Shown: positions 43,417 to 53,025, counted from the stretch's first letter. The stretch is 64,000 nucleotides of DNA from Tessaracoccus antarcticus (GCF_003688855.1 NZ_REFW01000002.1:791895-855894), one strand, 5' to 3'. The notes: generated from the sequence alone by a model not told the origin. Program-made: numbers and translations.

Positions 43417-44385
43417 TCACCGCTCGACCTCCAGTTCATCCATCAACCCCTGCATGTAGCCGATGCTCAAGCTCCAAGGATTGCGTCCATCCCCCACCAT
43501 GCGGGGAACGTGATCCACGATGACAATGCCATTGAACCCGACCTCCTTGAGTGTTCTCATGTAGCGCCGCATGTCGCCGTAGCCTGCGTCGATGAACGTT
43601 TCCGTGAACCTCGGTAAAGGGGCGTCGACGTTCCTGAAATGGACTTTCCACAGCCTCCCCTGAGCAGCGAACCCTCGAATGGCCTCCTCCGGCGTACAGC
43701 CCATGGATGCGCCGCCCTCCAACCAGGTACCGAGACACAGGCAAATCCCCAGGTTCGGACTATTGGCGAGCTCAAAAGCTTGCTGATATCCCTCCCAAGA
43801 ACTTGCGACACACCGTGGTACTCCTCCCAGGGTGAGGCCCGGCGGATCGTCCGGGTGGAGCCCGATGTTGATGCCGAGTGACTCCGCCACCGGCGCAACC
43901 TGTTTGACGAAGTAGTGGAAGTTGGCCCAGATCTCCTCTGGTGAGTACTCGCACCCGTCGACGGTCGTCATCGCATACTCATCGCCCACCCAGAACCCAG
44001 TCGCGGTCTCAGGCTCATACATTCTCGCCAGCGCACCCCCTCGGGCGCTACCCGGTTGCGAAGACTGCCAGATGCCATTCGCCATGTGCGCGTACGTCGT
44101 GTAGGTCAGTCCAAGCGCAGCGATATTGGCCAAGTAGTGAAGGTATTCCTCAATTTTCTGATCTCGATCTGGGAGACCGAGAGTCACCGACCTCATGTTG
44201 TGGACCGAGGTGTCCCCAATGTTGGTCAGCGCCAGACCTGCGGACTCGATTCTGGTCTTGACCTGCCGGAGGGTGTTGAGATCCGCTCCGGTCGTGCTCA
44301 CCGTGACGTACCGAACACCGATCTGCAGGGCGTACACCAGGTCATCGTCATCAAACCCCTCGTGAAGCTGAAGCGTGAGTTTCAC
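43417..44385 (-). CDS. UxuA-like TIM-barrel enzyme, divergent copy
   Basis: 322-residue relative of mannonate dehydratase with the xylose-isomerase-like TIM barrel. HPDDPPG, KVHFRNVDAP and a late VDHVP segment correspond to metal- and substrate-binding elements of UxuA. The Cys-containing segment reads CLCLGTW, where the second copy in this locus and E. coli-type enzymes have a CQG/CTG-N/S-F pattern. E. coli UxuA is ~394 residues, so this is a short form. It may have a different sugar acid as substrate. The start is GTG 44385 with AGAAGGA upstream. Confidence 0.78.
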   Translation of the reverse strand: MKLTLQLHEGFDDDDLVYALQIGVRYVTVSTTGADLNTLRQVKTRIESAGLALTNIGDTSVHNMRSVTLGLPDRDQKIEEYLHYLANIAALGLTYTTYAHMANGIWQSSQPGSARGGALARMYEPETATGFWVGDEYAMTTVDGCEYSPEEIWANFHYFVKQVAPVAESLGINIGLHPDDPPGLTLGGVPRCVASSWEGYQQAFELANSPNLGICLCLGTWLEGGASMGCTPEEAIRGFAAQGRLWKVHFRNVDAPLPRFTETFIDAGYGDMRRYMRTLKEVGFNGIVIVDHVPRMVGDGRNPWSLSIGYMQGLMDELEVER

Positions 44386-44448
44386 CGATTGTGTCCTTCT
44401 CGTATCGGAGGATGCATCATCGTGAGTGCCAGATTGGAGATGAGCGCA

Positions 44449-45483
44449 TCAGGACACGATCGCCAGCTTGCCCGGCGCACCCTTCTTGAAGGCCTTGTAG
44501 GCAGCGACGCCTTCGCGAAGCCCATACGTTGCCGTGACCATGCGGTCGGGGTGGAGGTTCAAGCGAGAGATGAGTCGGACTGCCTCAGAGGACTCAGCCA
44601 TGCTCGACACCCACGAGCCCTTGACTGTCAATTGCTTCATGATGAACAACTCCGCCACATTCACACTGAGGTCACCCCCGCCGAATCCAATGAAAACAAC
44701 GCGTCCCCACACTGCCGCTGCCTCGAGGCACAGATGTCGAGCGGCATCACTACCCGTGCAGTCGATGGCAACATCCACCCGATGCCCTCCTGTGAAGTGA
44801 TTCACTTCCTCCACAGCATCCGCTTCGGCGGAGCTGGACACCGTGTGGACAATCCCGAACTCGCGCGACTTCTCAGCGCGAGCGCGGTCGATGTCGACTC
44901 CCATCACGATGGCGCCAAGTGAGGACGCGATCATGGCCACGGAAAGCCCCACAGGTCCGAGTCCAGCGACCAAGACGAAGTCGCCAGCCGTGATCGTGGC
45001 CTTTCGGCAAGCAGAAAACGCTGTCGAGAAGCCACACGCAACCATGGCGCCGTCAATAAATGAAACATTGTCCGGAAGATGAATCAGCGATCTTGACTCA
45101 GCCAGCAGGTACTCCGCGTGTCCGCCGTTGCGATGACCGCCGTATGCTGCACGCGCGCTGGAGCTACAACTCACCGGATAGCCCATCAAGCAGCTTCGAC
45201 AATATCCACATCCCAGAAGGTGGTGGGCCGAAACCCGGTCTCCAGGAGAGAACCCCGTGACCAGTTCGCCCACCTCCTCGACCTCCCCCGCCGGTTCGTG
45301 GCCCGCCGCAATGAATGCTCCGTCTGGGCCGCGCAGGCCCTCTTCCGTGTCGTAAGTGTGGAAGTCACTGCCGCAGAGTCCCGACGCCCGGATCCGGATG
45401 AGTACCTCTGTCGGCCCTGGGGCCGGCACCTCGAAGTCACGAATCTCCGCCTTGCTGTTGCCAATGAACACAAGTCCATCCAT
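44449..45483 (-). CDS. zinc-dependent medium-chain dehydrogenase (polyol/threonine type)
   Basis: 344-residue MDR enzyme. Catalytic zinc ligands are in GLCGSDFHT (Cys) and GHEPAGEV (His-Glu). A structural zinc lobe is intact (CGYCRSCLMGYPVSC, spacing 2-2-7). The NAD-binding loop is GLGPVG. It probably oxidises a polyol or sugar acid or interconverts it with a keto form, as is common in hexuronate operons (fructuronate/tagaturonate level), but the substrate is inferred from context. It is 63 bp from the UxuA-like gene and ~96 bp from the permease. Confidence 0.9.
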   Translation of the reverse strand: MDGLVFIGNSKAEIRDFEVPAPGPTEVLIRIRASGLCGSDFHTYDTEEGLRGPDGAFIAAGHEPAGEVEEVGELVTGFSPGDRVSAHHLLGCGYCRSCLMGYPVSCSSSARAAYGGHRNGGHAEYLLAESRSLIHLPDNVSFIDGAMVACGFSTAFSACRKATITAGDFVLVAGLGPVGLSVAMIASSLGAIVMGVDIDRARAEKSREFGIVHTVSSSAEADAVEEVNHFTGGHRVDVAIDCTGSDAARHLCLEAAAVWGRVVFIGFGGGDLSVNVAELFIMKQLTVKGSWVSSMAESSEAVRLISRLNLHPDRMVTATYGLREGVAAYKAFKKGAPGKLAIVS

Positions 45484-45579
45484 GGGTGGGATCTTCTCCT
45501 CTCGTCAAATTCTCGGAGGTGGAAAGCGGACTTCGGGAACGCTGTGCCGACACGGAGCGGGTAAGCGATTCGTTGGACA

Positions 45580-46413
45580 TCAGTCCTTCACCGCTCCAGC
45601 CGTGAGCCCTAAAGAGATGTAGCGCTGCGACGCAATGAGAAGGATGGTCGCAGGGATGAGTGCAATGGTCGCGGTTGCCATGATTCCACCCCACTCCACA
45701 TAGTCGTACGCAATGAATTTGAAAAGACTCAGTGAAAGCGGGGTGATGGTTCCGTTCGTATTGAGCGTGACCGCCCACAAGAAATCACCCCAAGCGAAAA
45801 GAAAGCTGAAGAGTCCTGCGGCTATGATTGCGGATCTCGTGGTCGGAATGATGACCGACAACAGTGTTCGCCACTCCCCCGCGCCATCCAGATACGCGGC
45901 TTCCCTTAGCGACGCAGGGATCCCGGCTATGAAGGGAGTCAACACCAATACCGTGAACGGCACGCCAGCGGAACTGTTTGCGATCACCAGACCTGGAATG
46001 GAGTTGAGCAGTCCAATCTTGCTGAAGATCAGGAAGACGGGGGTTGCGATCATCACCGTGGGGACAACTTGGGTGATCAGGATGAGGAACATAGCAACCG
46101 CAATCCGGCGCCAGCGGAAAACAGCCAAAGCGTAGGCGGCGGGTATCCCGATCACCAACGACAGCGCAGCAGACAGCACTGCGATGAGCAGACTGGTTGC
46201 CAAAGGACCGAACTGCGCCGAGATATTGGCATAGTTCTCCAAGGTGAATGTGCGGGGGATGAGGGTGGGGTTGGGTTTGTAGAAGTCCGACGTCGGTTGG
46301 AACGACGACAGCACCACCCATGCCAAAGGGAAGAGCAGAACCGCAAGTATCGCTATCCCCACCACGGTCTGACCGTAGGGACCAACTGAACTTCTGAACC
46401 TACGCATTAGCAT
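45580..46413 (-). CDS. ABC sugar-acid importer permease (MalG type)
   Basis: 277-residue CUT1 permease with six helices and an EAA loop SLREAAYLDGAGEWRTLLSVIIP. It overlaps the upstream permease gene by 8-14 bp, with two possible ATGs (46413 and 46407). Codon third positions are visibly poorer in G/C than in neighbouring housekeeping genes, suggesting more recent acquisition. No ATPase is encoded nearby. Confidence 0.91.
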   Translation of the reverse strand: MLMRRFRSSVGPYGQTVVGIAILAVLLFPLAWVVLSSFQPTSDFYKPNPTLIPRTFTLENYANISAQFGPLATSLLIAVLSAALSLVIGIPAAYALAVFRWRRIAVAMFLILITQVVPTVMIATPVFLIFSKIGLLNSIPGLVIANSSAGVPFTVLVLTPFIAGIPASLREAAYLDGAGEWRTLLSVIIPTTRSAIIAAGLFSFLFAWGDFLWAVTLNTNGTITPLSLSLFKFIAYDYVEWGGIMATATIALIPATILLIASQRYISLGLTAGAVKD

Positions 46414-47317
46414 GCTTCCTCTGGACGTACGTGTAGCCGATGATGATCAGCCCCGACAGAAGAAAAAGGACATCCGCGACTGCTGCACCCTGACCGAATT
46501 TGTTGCTCTGGAAGGAGAGGCTGTAGGACCACGTCGAAAGCAGTTGGGATGAGTTTCCCGGCCCGCCCTTGGTGAGCGTCCACACGAGGTCGAATTGCTT
46601 CAGCGTGTATACGAACCCCAACACCAGCAGGACTGCTATGACGGGGCGGAGTGCTGGCATGGTGATGTACCAGAAGCGCTTCCAATAGCCGGCGCAGTCG
46701 ATGGCGGCAGCTTCGTACTGTTCCGTTGGTATGCTCTGGAGGCCCGAGTGCAGCAAAACCAGGTTGAAGGCTATGCCGATCCAGATGTTGATGATGATGA
46801 TCGACACGAGCGCTGTGTCGTTTGACGTCAGCCAGTGCACAGGCGCGACACCGAAGACCCCAAGGAGTTGGTTGAGAAATCCGCTCGGATCCTTGAAAAT
46901 GAAGCGCCACGCGGTGGTTGCCACAATGGAGGGCACGAGCCATGGGAGAACCAGCATTGCCCGAATGGTTCGACTCAGCGGAAAGTTGTTGTAGAAGAAT
47001 AATGCGAGCGCGAGTCCAATGATGAATTGGACGAACAGCGAGGCGAGGGTGAAAAAGAGGGTGTTCAAGAGGGCCGTACCGAAGTTTGGGTCTGTGACTG
47101 CGCTGACAATATTTGCAAAGCCAACGAATTCGGAAACGCCCGTGATCATGGATTTCAGATCGTAGGACTGAAAAGTGAGCCAGATGTTGAACGCGATCGG
47201 ATATCCGAATACCAGGAGCAAAAACGCCAGTACCGGCAGGATGAAGAGCACTCTTGCCGCCGACGCGCGCATCCCGTGCGGACGGCGACGAACGGAGTTT
47301 TCTATAACGTGTGACAT
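46400..47317 (-). CDS. ABC sugar-acid importer permease (MalF type)
   Basis: 305-residue CUT1 permease. It has six helices, FVQFIIGLALALFFYN, an EAA loop TEQYEAAAIDCAGYWKRFW, and a late GGPGNSSQLLSTW segment typical of MalF-type proteins. It pairs with the overlapping downstream permease. AT-richer codon usage is shared with that gene. AAGGGA lies ahead of ATG 47317. Confidence 0.92.
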   Translation of the reverse strand: MSHVIENSVRRRPHGMRASAARVLFILPVLAFLLLVFGYPIAFNIWLTFQSYDLKSMITGVSEFVGFANIVSAVTDPNFGTALLNTLFFTLASLFVQFIIGLALALFFYNNFPLSRTIRAMLVLPWLVPSIVATTAWRFIFKDPSGFLNQLLGVFGVAPVHWLTSNDTALVSIIIINIWIGIAFNLVLLHSGLQSIPTEQYEAAAIDCAGYWKRFWYITMPALRPVIAVLLVLGFVYTLKQFDLVWTLTKGGPGNSSQLLSTWSYSLSFQSNKFGQGAAVADVLFLLSGLIIIGYTYVQRKHANA

Positions 47318-47434
47318 GTCACGGTTCCCTTGGCTGAGTGCTGGAACACGATTTCAGTTGGTCCTTCTCGATGATCATTGGCCTGCAGGCGGGAGCTGTT
47401 ACCCAGCCCCCGCCACATCACGGGCGGTGCTGGC

Positions 47435-48676
47435 CTATTCGCCCTTGGCAGCTGAGGCCTGCGCCTCAGTCATCGCATCCTGAGCGGTTGCGTCACCGGT
47501 TGCGATCTTCTGGAGAGCCGTCGAGATGGCCAGAGTGCGGGACTGGTAGTCCGCACCCACCTCCTCGGTGCGTCCACGCGACGTCTTGAGCTGTTCGGAG
47601 AGCACTGTCAGGAACGGGGATTCCCTCAGAGCCGCCTCCTGAGCCGGAATGTAGGAAGGCAGGTACCCGAGCAGCTTTGTTCTCTTGACCAGCCCCTCAA
47701 CGTCGGTCGACCACGAGACAATGCACTCGCTCACGGCCTGGAGCTCGTCACCGGAAACGCTGGAACCTGCAGACAGAACCTCCCCACCGAACGGCACGAT
47801 GGGCGCGCTGCCGTCCTTGCTCACTTGCGTTGTCATCCCAATCTCGATGCCGTTGGCCTTCGCCTGCTCCAACAAGTTACTGAGAGTCCACGTCCCAACC
47901 TGCGCCATCGCAACCCGCCCCGCGGCCACCTCGCCGATGATGTCGGTGGACTGCCATTGCAGCTGTGCCTGCGGTGCGTAGCCGTCTTTCAGAAACGACG
48001 CCCAGAATGTCGCGGCTTCGACGGCCTCAGGGGACCCGAGATCAGCAATGGATCCCCCAGCCGACCACAGCTGAGCCCAGAAGTTCCACGAGAGTGTCTC
48101 GCCGGCCACAAATGTCTGCGCGAATCCGTACCGGCCATCGGTTGTCAGCTTCTTTGCCGCCTCGGTCAGGTCAGCCCAAGACTTTGGAGCTTCCAGGCCG
48201 GCTTCATCCAAGAGCCCCTTGTTGTACACGACGACTTCGCCGTTGTTTCCAACAGGGAGGCCGTACTGCCTACCCTCGAACTGACCGGACTTGAATGGAC
48301 CCTCGACGAAGTCGTTGGGGTCCAGGTCACCTATGGAGATCGGCGAGAGCACCCCGGCGTTCGCCAGCCCGGCCACCATCTGGTTGTCCGCCAGGATCGC
48401 TGCCGGACCATCTCCACTGGCTGTGAGCTGGATGGCCTTGTTGAAGATGTTCTCCGAGTCCACCTGCAGCTGCTCAAACTTGTACCCCGTGTCCGCGGAG
48501 CATTTGTCGAAGAACTCCTGGTACATGGGAAGCTGATCGCCCTGCGCGTAGGTCAGCACCACTAGCGGCCCCTTGTCCTTCGGCTCCTGCGGCCCGGCGG
48601 GGCCACTAGCGTTCCCGCCACATGCAGTGACGGCCAACGCTGCTGCCATCACGGCAGCAACTGCGAGCTTGTTCAT
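47435..48676 (-). CDS. ABC sugar-acid importer substrate-binding lipoprotein
   Basis: 413-residue family 1 binding protein. The signal peptide has lipobox VTAC with lipidated Cys at ~19, followed by a Gly/Ser/Ala linker. YNKGLLDEAGLEAPKSWADL and GRYGFAQTF are typical sugar-binding-protein segments. GAGGAG precedes ATG 48676. First gene of the leftward operon from the IclR intergenic region, so it is probably under IclR control. The ligand is inferred to be a uronate or uronate oligomer from the catabolic genes. Confidence 0.93.
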   Translation of the reverse strand: MNKLAVAAVMAAALAVTACGGNASGPAGPQEPKDKGPLVVLTYAQGDQLPMYQEFFDKCSADTGYKFEQLQVDSENIFNKAIQLTASGDGPAAILADNQMVAGLANAGVLSPISIGDLDPNDFVEGPFKSGQFEGRQYGLPVGNNGEVVVYNKGLLDEAGLEAPKSWADLTEAAKKLTTDGRYGFAQTFVAGETLSWNFWAQLWSAGGSIADLGSPEAVEAATFWASFLKDGYAPQAQLQWQSTDIIGEVAAGRVAMAQVGTWTLSNLLEQAKANGIEIGMTTQVSKDGSAPIVPFGGEVLSAGSSVSGDELQAVSECIVSWSTDVEGLVKRTKLLGYLPSYIPAQEAALRESPFLTVLSEQLKTSRGRTEEVGADYQSRTLAISTALQKIATGDATAQDAMTEAQASAAKGE

Positions 48677-49087
48677 GAGTCTCCTCTGACTTGGATGTGC
48701 TGGCGCGGAACGATCTGTGTACCGGCAGCGGTGATATCGGAACTCTTCGTGTTGATGAGCGCTGCCAAACGACGTCCGCAGCGAGGTCGTAGCTGGTTGC
48801 GTGGCCGCGGATGGCGGCGCTCATCCCTGTCCACTTGTGCGTCAACTTACATCCCTGTGTCAGCATGTGCAACGGCGTTGTAGATATTGCGACCACATTG
48901 ATGCAAGACTGTGACCATGAGCGACCCGCGACGTGGCGAAGCCCCGACCTTGGTGGATGGGCACTCCGGATCTGTGACGGCTCCTTCGGGACCACCACGA
49001 GCGGACATGCAGGTGTTCGACAGGCACGGAGCAATGGCGACGCCGTCGATGGTGACCTCTCTGGACGACGAGCGAAGTGGGCACCCG
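48677..49087. promoter_or_regulatory. divergent control region of the sugar-acid locus
   Basis: About 410 bp between the binding-protein start and the IclR start chosen here. CAACGGCGTTG (48870-48880) is a short palindrome, and TTGCGACCACATTGATGCAA contains a partial inverted repeat. Either could be an IclR operator. In-frame ATGs at 48911 and 48917 could extend the IclR protein into this region. Confidence 0.4.
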
Positions 49088-49876
49088 ATGAACAACGACA
49101 AGGCCGACATGGCAACACGACCAGCGGCACACCCACCCGCAGAGCGTGAAAAGCCGTCGTCGCTGACGATGCTGAAAGGACTGCGAATCTTGGAACATGT
49201 CGCCACCCAGTCCGAACCACTCGCCGTTGGCGATGTCGCGTCCGCCCTCGACCTGGACAAGTCCACTGTTTCCCGGCTCCTCGCCGCTCTGCGCACTGCG
49301 GGATACGTACGTCAGGCGCCGGACCGTCGTTACCAATTGACTTCCAAGCTGTTGTTCCTGACGCGCAACTTTCGCCCCGCCGAGCATCTTCGCGACATTG
49401 CCCGCGCTGCGGCGCAGCAGCTGCACGAAGCGTTGCAAGAAACCGTCCACGTCGCGTCCATCAGTTCCGGCGAGATCGTCTTCGTCGACTTTCTTGAGTC
49501 CCCCCATGCCGTGCGCATCCAACTCCCCACCGTCCCCTCGCCCCTGCACGTGACGGCCATCGGCCGGGCGGCGCTCTCGCGGATGTCCACCGACGACAGG
49601 CTTCGGGCGCTCCACGAGTCCGCCGTTGCCGCAGGTCTCCCCCTCGCCGATGTGGACACGGCAGAGTTGAGAGAATCCCTCACGATCGCCTCTCAGCGTG
49701 GCTACGCCACCTACAACAGCGGAGATGAAGTGATTCGAGTGGCGGCGGCCATCACCAACGAGACCGGGGAGCCAGTGGGCGGCATCAGCGTCTCTGGTCC
49801 GGCCTACCGGATTCGTGACGAGGTGGGAGCGATTGGTCAGATGCTCGTCACGGTCGCATCGGGGGTTCAGGGGTGA
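49088..49876 (+). CDS. IclR-family transcriptional regulator of the sugar-acid locus
   Basis: About 262 residues. The winged helix-turn-helix covers LKGLRILEHVATQSEPLAV, ALDLDKSTVSRLLAALRTAGYV and a wing RRYQLTSKL. The effector domain follows, with HVASISSGEIVFVDFLES, HVTAIGRAALS and the late AAAITNETGEPVGGISVSGP (key runs AIGRA and GGISVSGP). IclR proteins commonly control sugar-acid catabolism from such divergent positions. The start is uncertain: upstream in-frame ATGs at 48911/48917 add ~59 residues of lower G/C third positions and low complexity, so 49088 is preferred without a strong ribosome-binding site. Confidence 0.88.
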   Translation: MNNDKADMATRPAAHPPAEREKPSSLTMLKGLRILEHVATQSEPLAVGDVASALDLDKSTVSRLLAALRTAGYVRQAPDRRYQLTSKLLFLTRNFRPAEHLRDIARAAAQQLHEALQETVHVASISSGEIVFVDFLESPHAVRIQLPTVPSPLHVTAIGRAALSRMSTDDRLRALHESAVAAGLPLADVDTAELRESLTIASQRGYATYNSGDEVIRVAAAITNETGEPVGGISVSGPAYRIRDEVGAIGQMLVTVASGVQG

Positions 49877-49976
49877 CGCCGTGAGCGGCCGCGCACTGCC
49901 CGCGGGTCGAGGATCGCCACCGGCACCACACCACCCAACCGGCCGTCATACGCCCCAGGACCAAAGGACACGAACT

Positions 49977-50954
49977 ATGTTAGAACTCGGTGAAATGCTG
50001 CAACCGCATCTTGCAGGGACCAGCCTGTGGCCCCTGATGCGGCAGGCAGGAATCGTCCGTGCGGTGGGGACCTTCTATCAGCCGGACAGGTTGGAATACG
50101 GGGAGCAGCCGTGGGACTTCCTCCCCATGCTCCGGCTCAAGCAGCAGTACAACGACAACGGCTTCCAACTCGACGTGATCGAGGACCGCCCCCCCATGGA
50201 ACTCACCAAGCGGGGACTCCCGGGACGAGACGAAGAGATCGACCACGTCATCACTCTCATCGAAAACATGGGCCGTCTCGAGGTCCCAGTCTGGTGCTAC
50301 GCGTGGATGGCAGACTTCGGCTGGCTCAGGACGTCCACGACCATCCCCGCTCGCGGCGGCTCAACGGTCAGCGGTTTCAATCTGGATCTCATGCGCGACG
50401 CCCCGCCCACCCCACAGGGCTCACTGAGTGAGGAGACGCTCTGGAGCAGCCTGAAGTACTTCCTTGACTGCGTGCTCCCAGCTGCTGAGCGAGCGGGCGT
50501 GACGCTGGCGATGCACCCCGACGACCCACCGCGCTCCCCCATCCGAGCGGTTGGACGCATCATGAGCAGCATTGAGGGATTCGACCGCCTCCTCTCTCTC
50601 AACCCCAGCGCCCGCAACGCCATCACCTTCTGTCAGGGCAACTTCCGCCTCATGACCGACGACCTTCCTGCAGCGATCCACCATTTCGGCAGGCAGGGGA
50701 AAATCGCGTTCGTCCACATGCGGGACGTCGCTGGCACGCGCGACAACTTCGTGGAGACGTGGCACGACGCCGGCCCCACCGACATGGTCGCCTGTTTCAA
50801 CGCTTACCGGGAGATCGGGTTCGACGGTGTCATGCGTTCAGATCACGTCCCCTCCCTCATCGGCGAGGAAGACCTCATCGCCGGCTACGGAACGCTTGGC
50901 CGGCTGTTCGCCGTCGGGTACTTGCGCGGCCTCCAGCAGGCTGCCTTTCACTGA
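49977..50954 (+). CDS. uxuA: mannonate dehydratase (UxuA family, short form)
   Basis: 325-residue TIM-barrel enzyme. AMHPDDPPRSP, the Cys-containing ITFCQGNF, FVHMRDVAGT and MRSDHVPS match the metal-binding and catalytic elements of mannonate dehydratase, which converts D-mannonate to 2-keto-3-deoxygluconate. It is shorter than E. coli UxuA and conserves the Cys motif better than the second copy at 43.4 kb. ATG 49977 follows AAAGGA, 100 bp after iclR, so it is probably part of a rightward operon with the RraA-like gene. Confidence 0.85.
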   Translation: MLELGEMLQPHLAGTSLWPLMRQAGIVRAVGTFYQPDRLEYGEQPWDFLPMLRLKQQYNDNGFQLDVIEDRPPMELTKRGLPGRDEEIDHVITLIENMGRLEVPVWCYAWMADFGWLRTSTTIPARGGSTVSGFNLDLMRDAPPTPQGSLSEETLWSSLKYFLDCVLPAAERAGVTLAMHPDDPPRSPIRAVGRIMSSIEGFDRLLSLNPSARNAITFCQGNFRLMTDDLPAAIHHFGRQGKIAFVHMRDVAGTRDNFVETWHDAGPTDMVACFNAYREIGFDGVMRSDHVPSLIGEEDLIAGYGTLGRLFAVGYLRGLQQAAFH

Positions 50955-51025
50955 GTCCCATTGCCCTGCGACCCACATCGCGGTGGCCCCCATCCATCGT
51001 CACCCCAACATTTCGGAGAGTGGAC

Positions 51026-51847
51026 ATGCACATCCAGCCAGGGCTTGAGACCATCCAGGCAATGACCGATCAGTGGCACGGTGATCGCTTCGACGACGGA
51101 AGGCCGCGGGTACCCGATGCCGTACTCGAAGAACTCCGTACGGCCACCATTGAGCAGGTCTGGCAGGTTTTGTGGGACGCGGGCTATGAGCACCAGTTCG
51201 AGGGTGACTGGTTGGTCACCCATCCCGGCCGGCGTCTGGTGGGCCGGGCCGTCACGGCACAGTTCCTGCCCCGACGCCCGGACCTGGACGATGTCATGGT
51301 GGAGACCGCGAACCGCGAAGGCCGACCGACCCGCTCGGACAACCAGAACTGGCTCGTGGTGGAGTCCCTAGTGGACGGCGACGTGATGGTGGTGGACATC
51401 TTCGGCAAGATCTACGAGGGCACGGTGATTGGGGACCAACTCGGCACCGCCATCGACTCCAAGACCAAAGCCGGAGCGGTGATCCACGGCGGTATCCGGG
51501 ACCTTGAGGGCATCACCTCGCTTTCCAACAGCGTCGTGTACTACCGCGGCACGGATCCCACACCCATCCGTAAAGTGACATTGGCCGGTCTGAACATCCC
51601 GGTCCGCATAGGGGGGGCTACGGCCATGCCTGGCGACGTCGTCCTTGGTACACCCGCAGGCGTCCTGTTCATCCCACCGCATCTTGCCGAGGAGGCTGCG
51701 CAACAGGGCGCCGCGACCCGACGCCGCGACCTGTTCGCCAAGGGCCGCCTCGCGGAAGGTCGGTACTCCACCTCGCAGATTGACGTCGAGATCTGGGCCG
51801 AAGACATAGAAATCGACTACCTGTCCTGGAGCAGCGCCCAGGGGTGA
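51026..51847 (+). CDS. RraA-family protein (aldolase/decarboxylase-like)
   Basis: 273-residue member of the RraA/HMG-aldolase superfamily. VMVVDIFGKIYEGTVIGDQL (key run GKIYEGTVIGD), AGAVIHGGIRDLEGI and GATAMPGDVVLGTPAGVLFIP match the metal and substrate region (GGxRD and PGD motifs). Catalytic members cleave 4-hydroxy-4-methyl-2-oxoglutarate-type acids or decarboxylate oxaloacetate. In sugar-acid loci they are thought to act on keto-acid intermediates. The N-terminal extension of ~80 residues is longer than in E. coli RraA (161 residues), arguing for an enzyme rather than an RNase E inhibitor. GGAGAG precedes ATG 51026. Confidence 0.88.
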   Translation: MHIQPGLETIQAMTDQWHGDRFDDGRPRVPDAVLEELRTATIEQVWQVLWDAGYEHQFEGDWLVTHPGRRLVGRAVTAQFLPRRPDLDDVMVETANREGRPTRSDNQNWLVVESLVDGDVMVVDIFGKIYEGTVIGDQLGTAIDSKTKAGAVIHGGIRDLEGITSLSNSVVYYRGTDPTPIRKVTLAGLNIPVRIGGATAMPGDVVLGTPAGVLFIPPHLAEEAAQQGAATRRRDLFAKGRLAEGRYSTSQIDVEIWAEDIEIDYLSWSSAQG

Positions 51848-52130
51848 CGTTCATGCCACTGGCCGTACGTGCGCGCCACGTCGCCCCGCCTGTCGACGTG
51901 GATCGGAGCAGCAGGAGCATCTCTTCGAGGTGTGTTTCCAGACCGGAGATGGATGTGGTGAGGGGCAATCCGTCCGCGGACGCTCGGAGGATCTGACACG
52001 CCATACATGGTGGATCAAAGCCGCGTCGTGGGGCCACACCTTCTCTCATTACTCACGGCTCCCGTGGCGTCACTCGTTTCGACCCAGGGATTGACGAGTT
52101 GCTGGGCGACCGGAGTGACAGACTGGCCGT

Positions 52131-52973
52131 ATGCGCATTGCTCTCACTGGATCCTCTGGCAAACTCGGCTCGGTCGTCGCACGTCAGCTTCGTGAACTCG
52201 GCCATGATGTTGTGGGGTTGGATGTTGTTGGCCAACGCGGGGACGGATTCGTACGAGTCGAGTTGACGGACTACGGCCAGGTCGCCGACGCTCTGGCAGG
52301 CGTGGACCGCTCCCCCCGTTTCGATGCGGTCGTCCATCTTGGCGCCATCCCCGCCCCCGGGATTCTCCCCGATGCTGCCACCTTCCACAACAACATGACG
52401 AGCACGTTCAACGTGTTCTGGGCGGCGGTGCGCACCGGCATCCGACGCATCGTCTATGCGTCCAGTGAGACCGTGCTCGGCCTGCCGTTCGACGTGCCAC
52501 CCCCCTACATTCCCGTCGACGAGGAGTACGCCCCGCGTCCCGAGTCGGTGTACTCCATTGTCAAGACGCTCGAAGAGCAGTTGGCCCGCGAGTTGGTGCG
52601 TTGGCACCCCGATCTGTCGATCACCGCACTTCGTTTCTCGAACGTCATGTGGCCAGAGGACTATGCGGAGTTCCCGACGTTCGATGCCGACGCCACCCTG
52701 CGCAAGTGGAACCTCTGGGGCTACATCGATGCGCGCGACGGTTCCCAGGCGGTTGAGCGTGCACTCGAGGTGGCACCCCCCGGGTTCGACAACTTCATCA
52801 TCGCGGCGGCCGACACCGTCATGTCGCGGCGGAATGCCGAGCTCGTTGCAGAAGTGTTTCCCCAGACCCCGGTCCATGGCGATCTTGGCGAGCACGACAC
52901 GATGCTCAGCATCCACAAAGCCCGACGCCTGCTCGGCTTCGATCCGCAGCACACCTGGCGCACGGAGGCCTGA
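52131..52973 (+). CDS. NAD-dependent uronate dehydrogenase-like SDR, second copy
   Basis: 280-residue extended SDR. The TGSSGKLGSVVA cofactor loop, VVHLGAIPAPG, NNMTSTFNVF, YASSETVLG and YSIVK (YxxxK) are present. It matches uronate dehydrogenase-like enzymes that oxidise a hexuronate at C1. It shares architecture with the copy at 42.6 kb, including the (H)L(G/A)xPxP and NN(M/N)xxxxNV segments. No strong ribosome-binding site was found at ATG 52131. A gap of ~280 bp without genes separates it from the RraA-like gene, so it may have its own promoter. Confidence 0.85.
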   Translation: MRIALTGSSGKLGSVVARQLRELGHDVVGLDVVGQRGDGFVRVELTDYGQVADALAGVDRSPRFDAVVHLGAIPAPGILPDAATFHNNMTSTFNVFWAAVRTGIRRIVYASSETVLGLPFDVPPPYIPVDEEYAPRPESVYSIVKTLEEQLARELVRWHPDLSITALRFSNVMWPEDYAEFPTFDADATLRKWNLWGYIDARDGSQAVERALEVAPPGFDNFIIAAADTVMSRRNAELVAEVFPQTPVHGDLGEHDTMLSIHKARRLLGFDPQHTWRTEA

Positions 52974-53025
52974 GTCCGCGTCGCCGTGCGTTCCTGGAGT
53001 CGGTGACCGGAGTGTGGGAGGCTGA

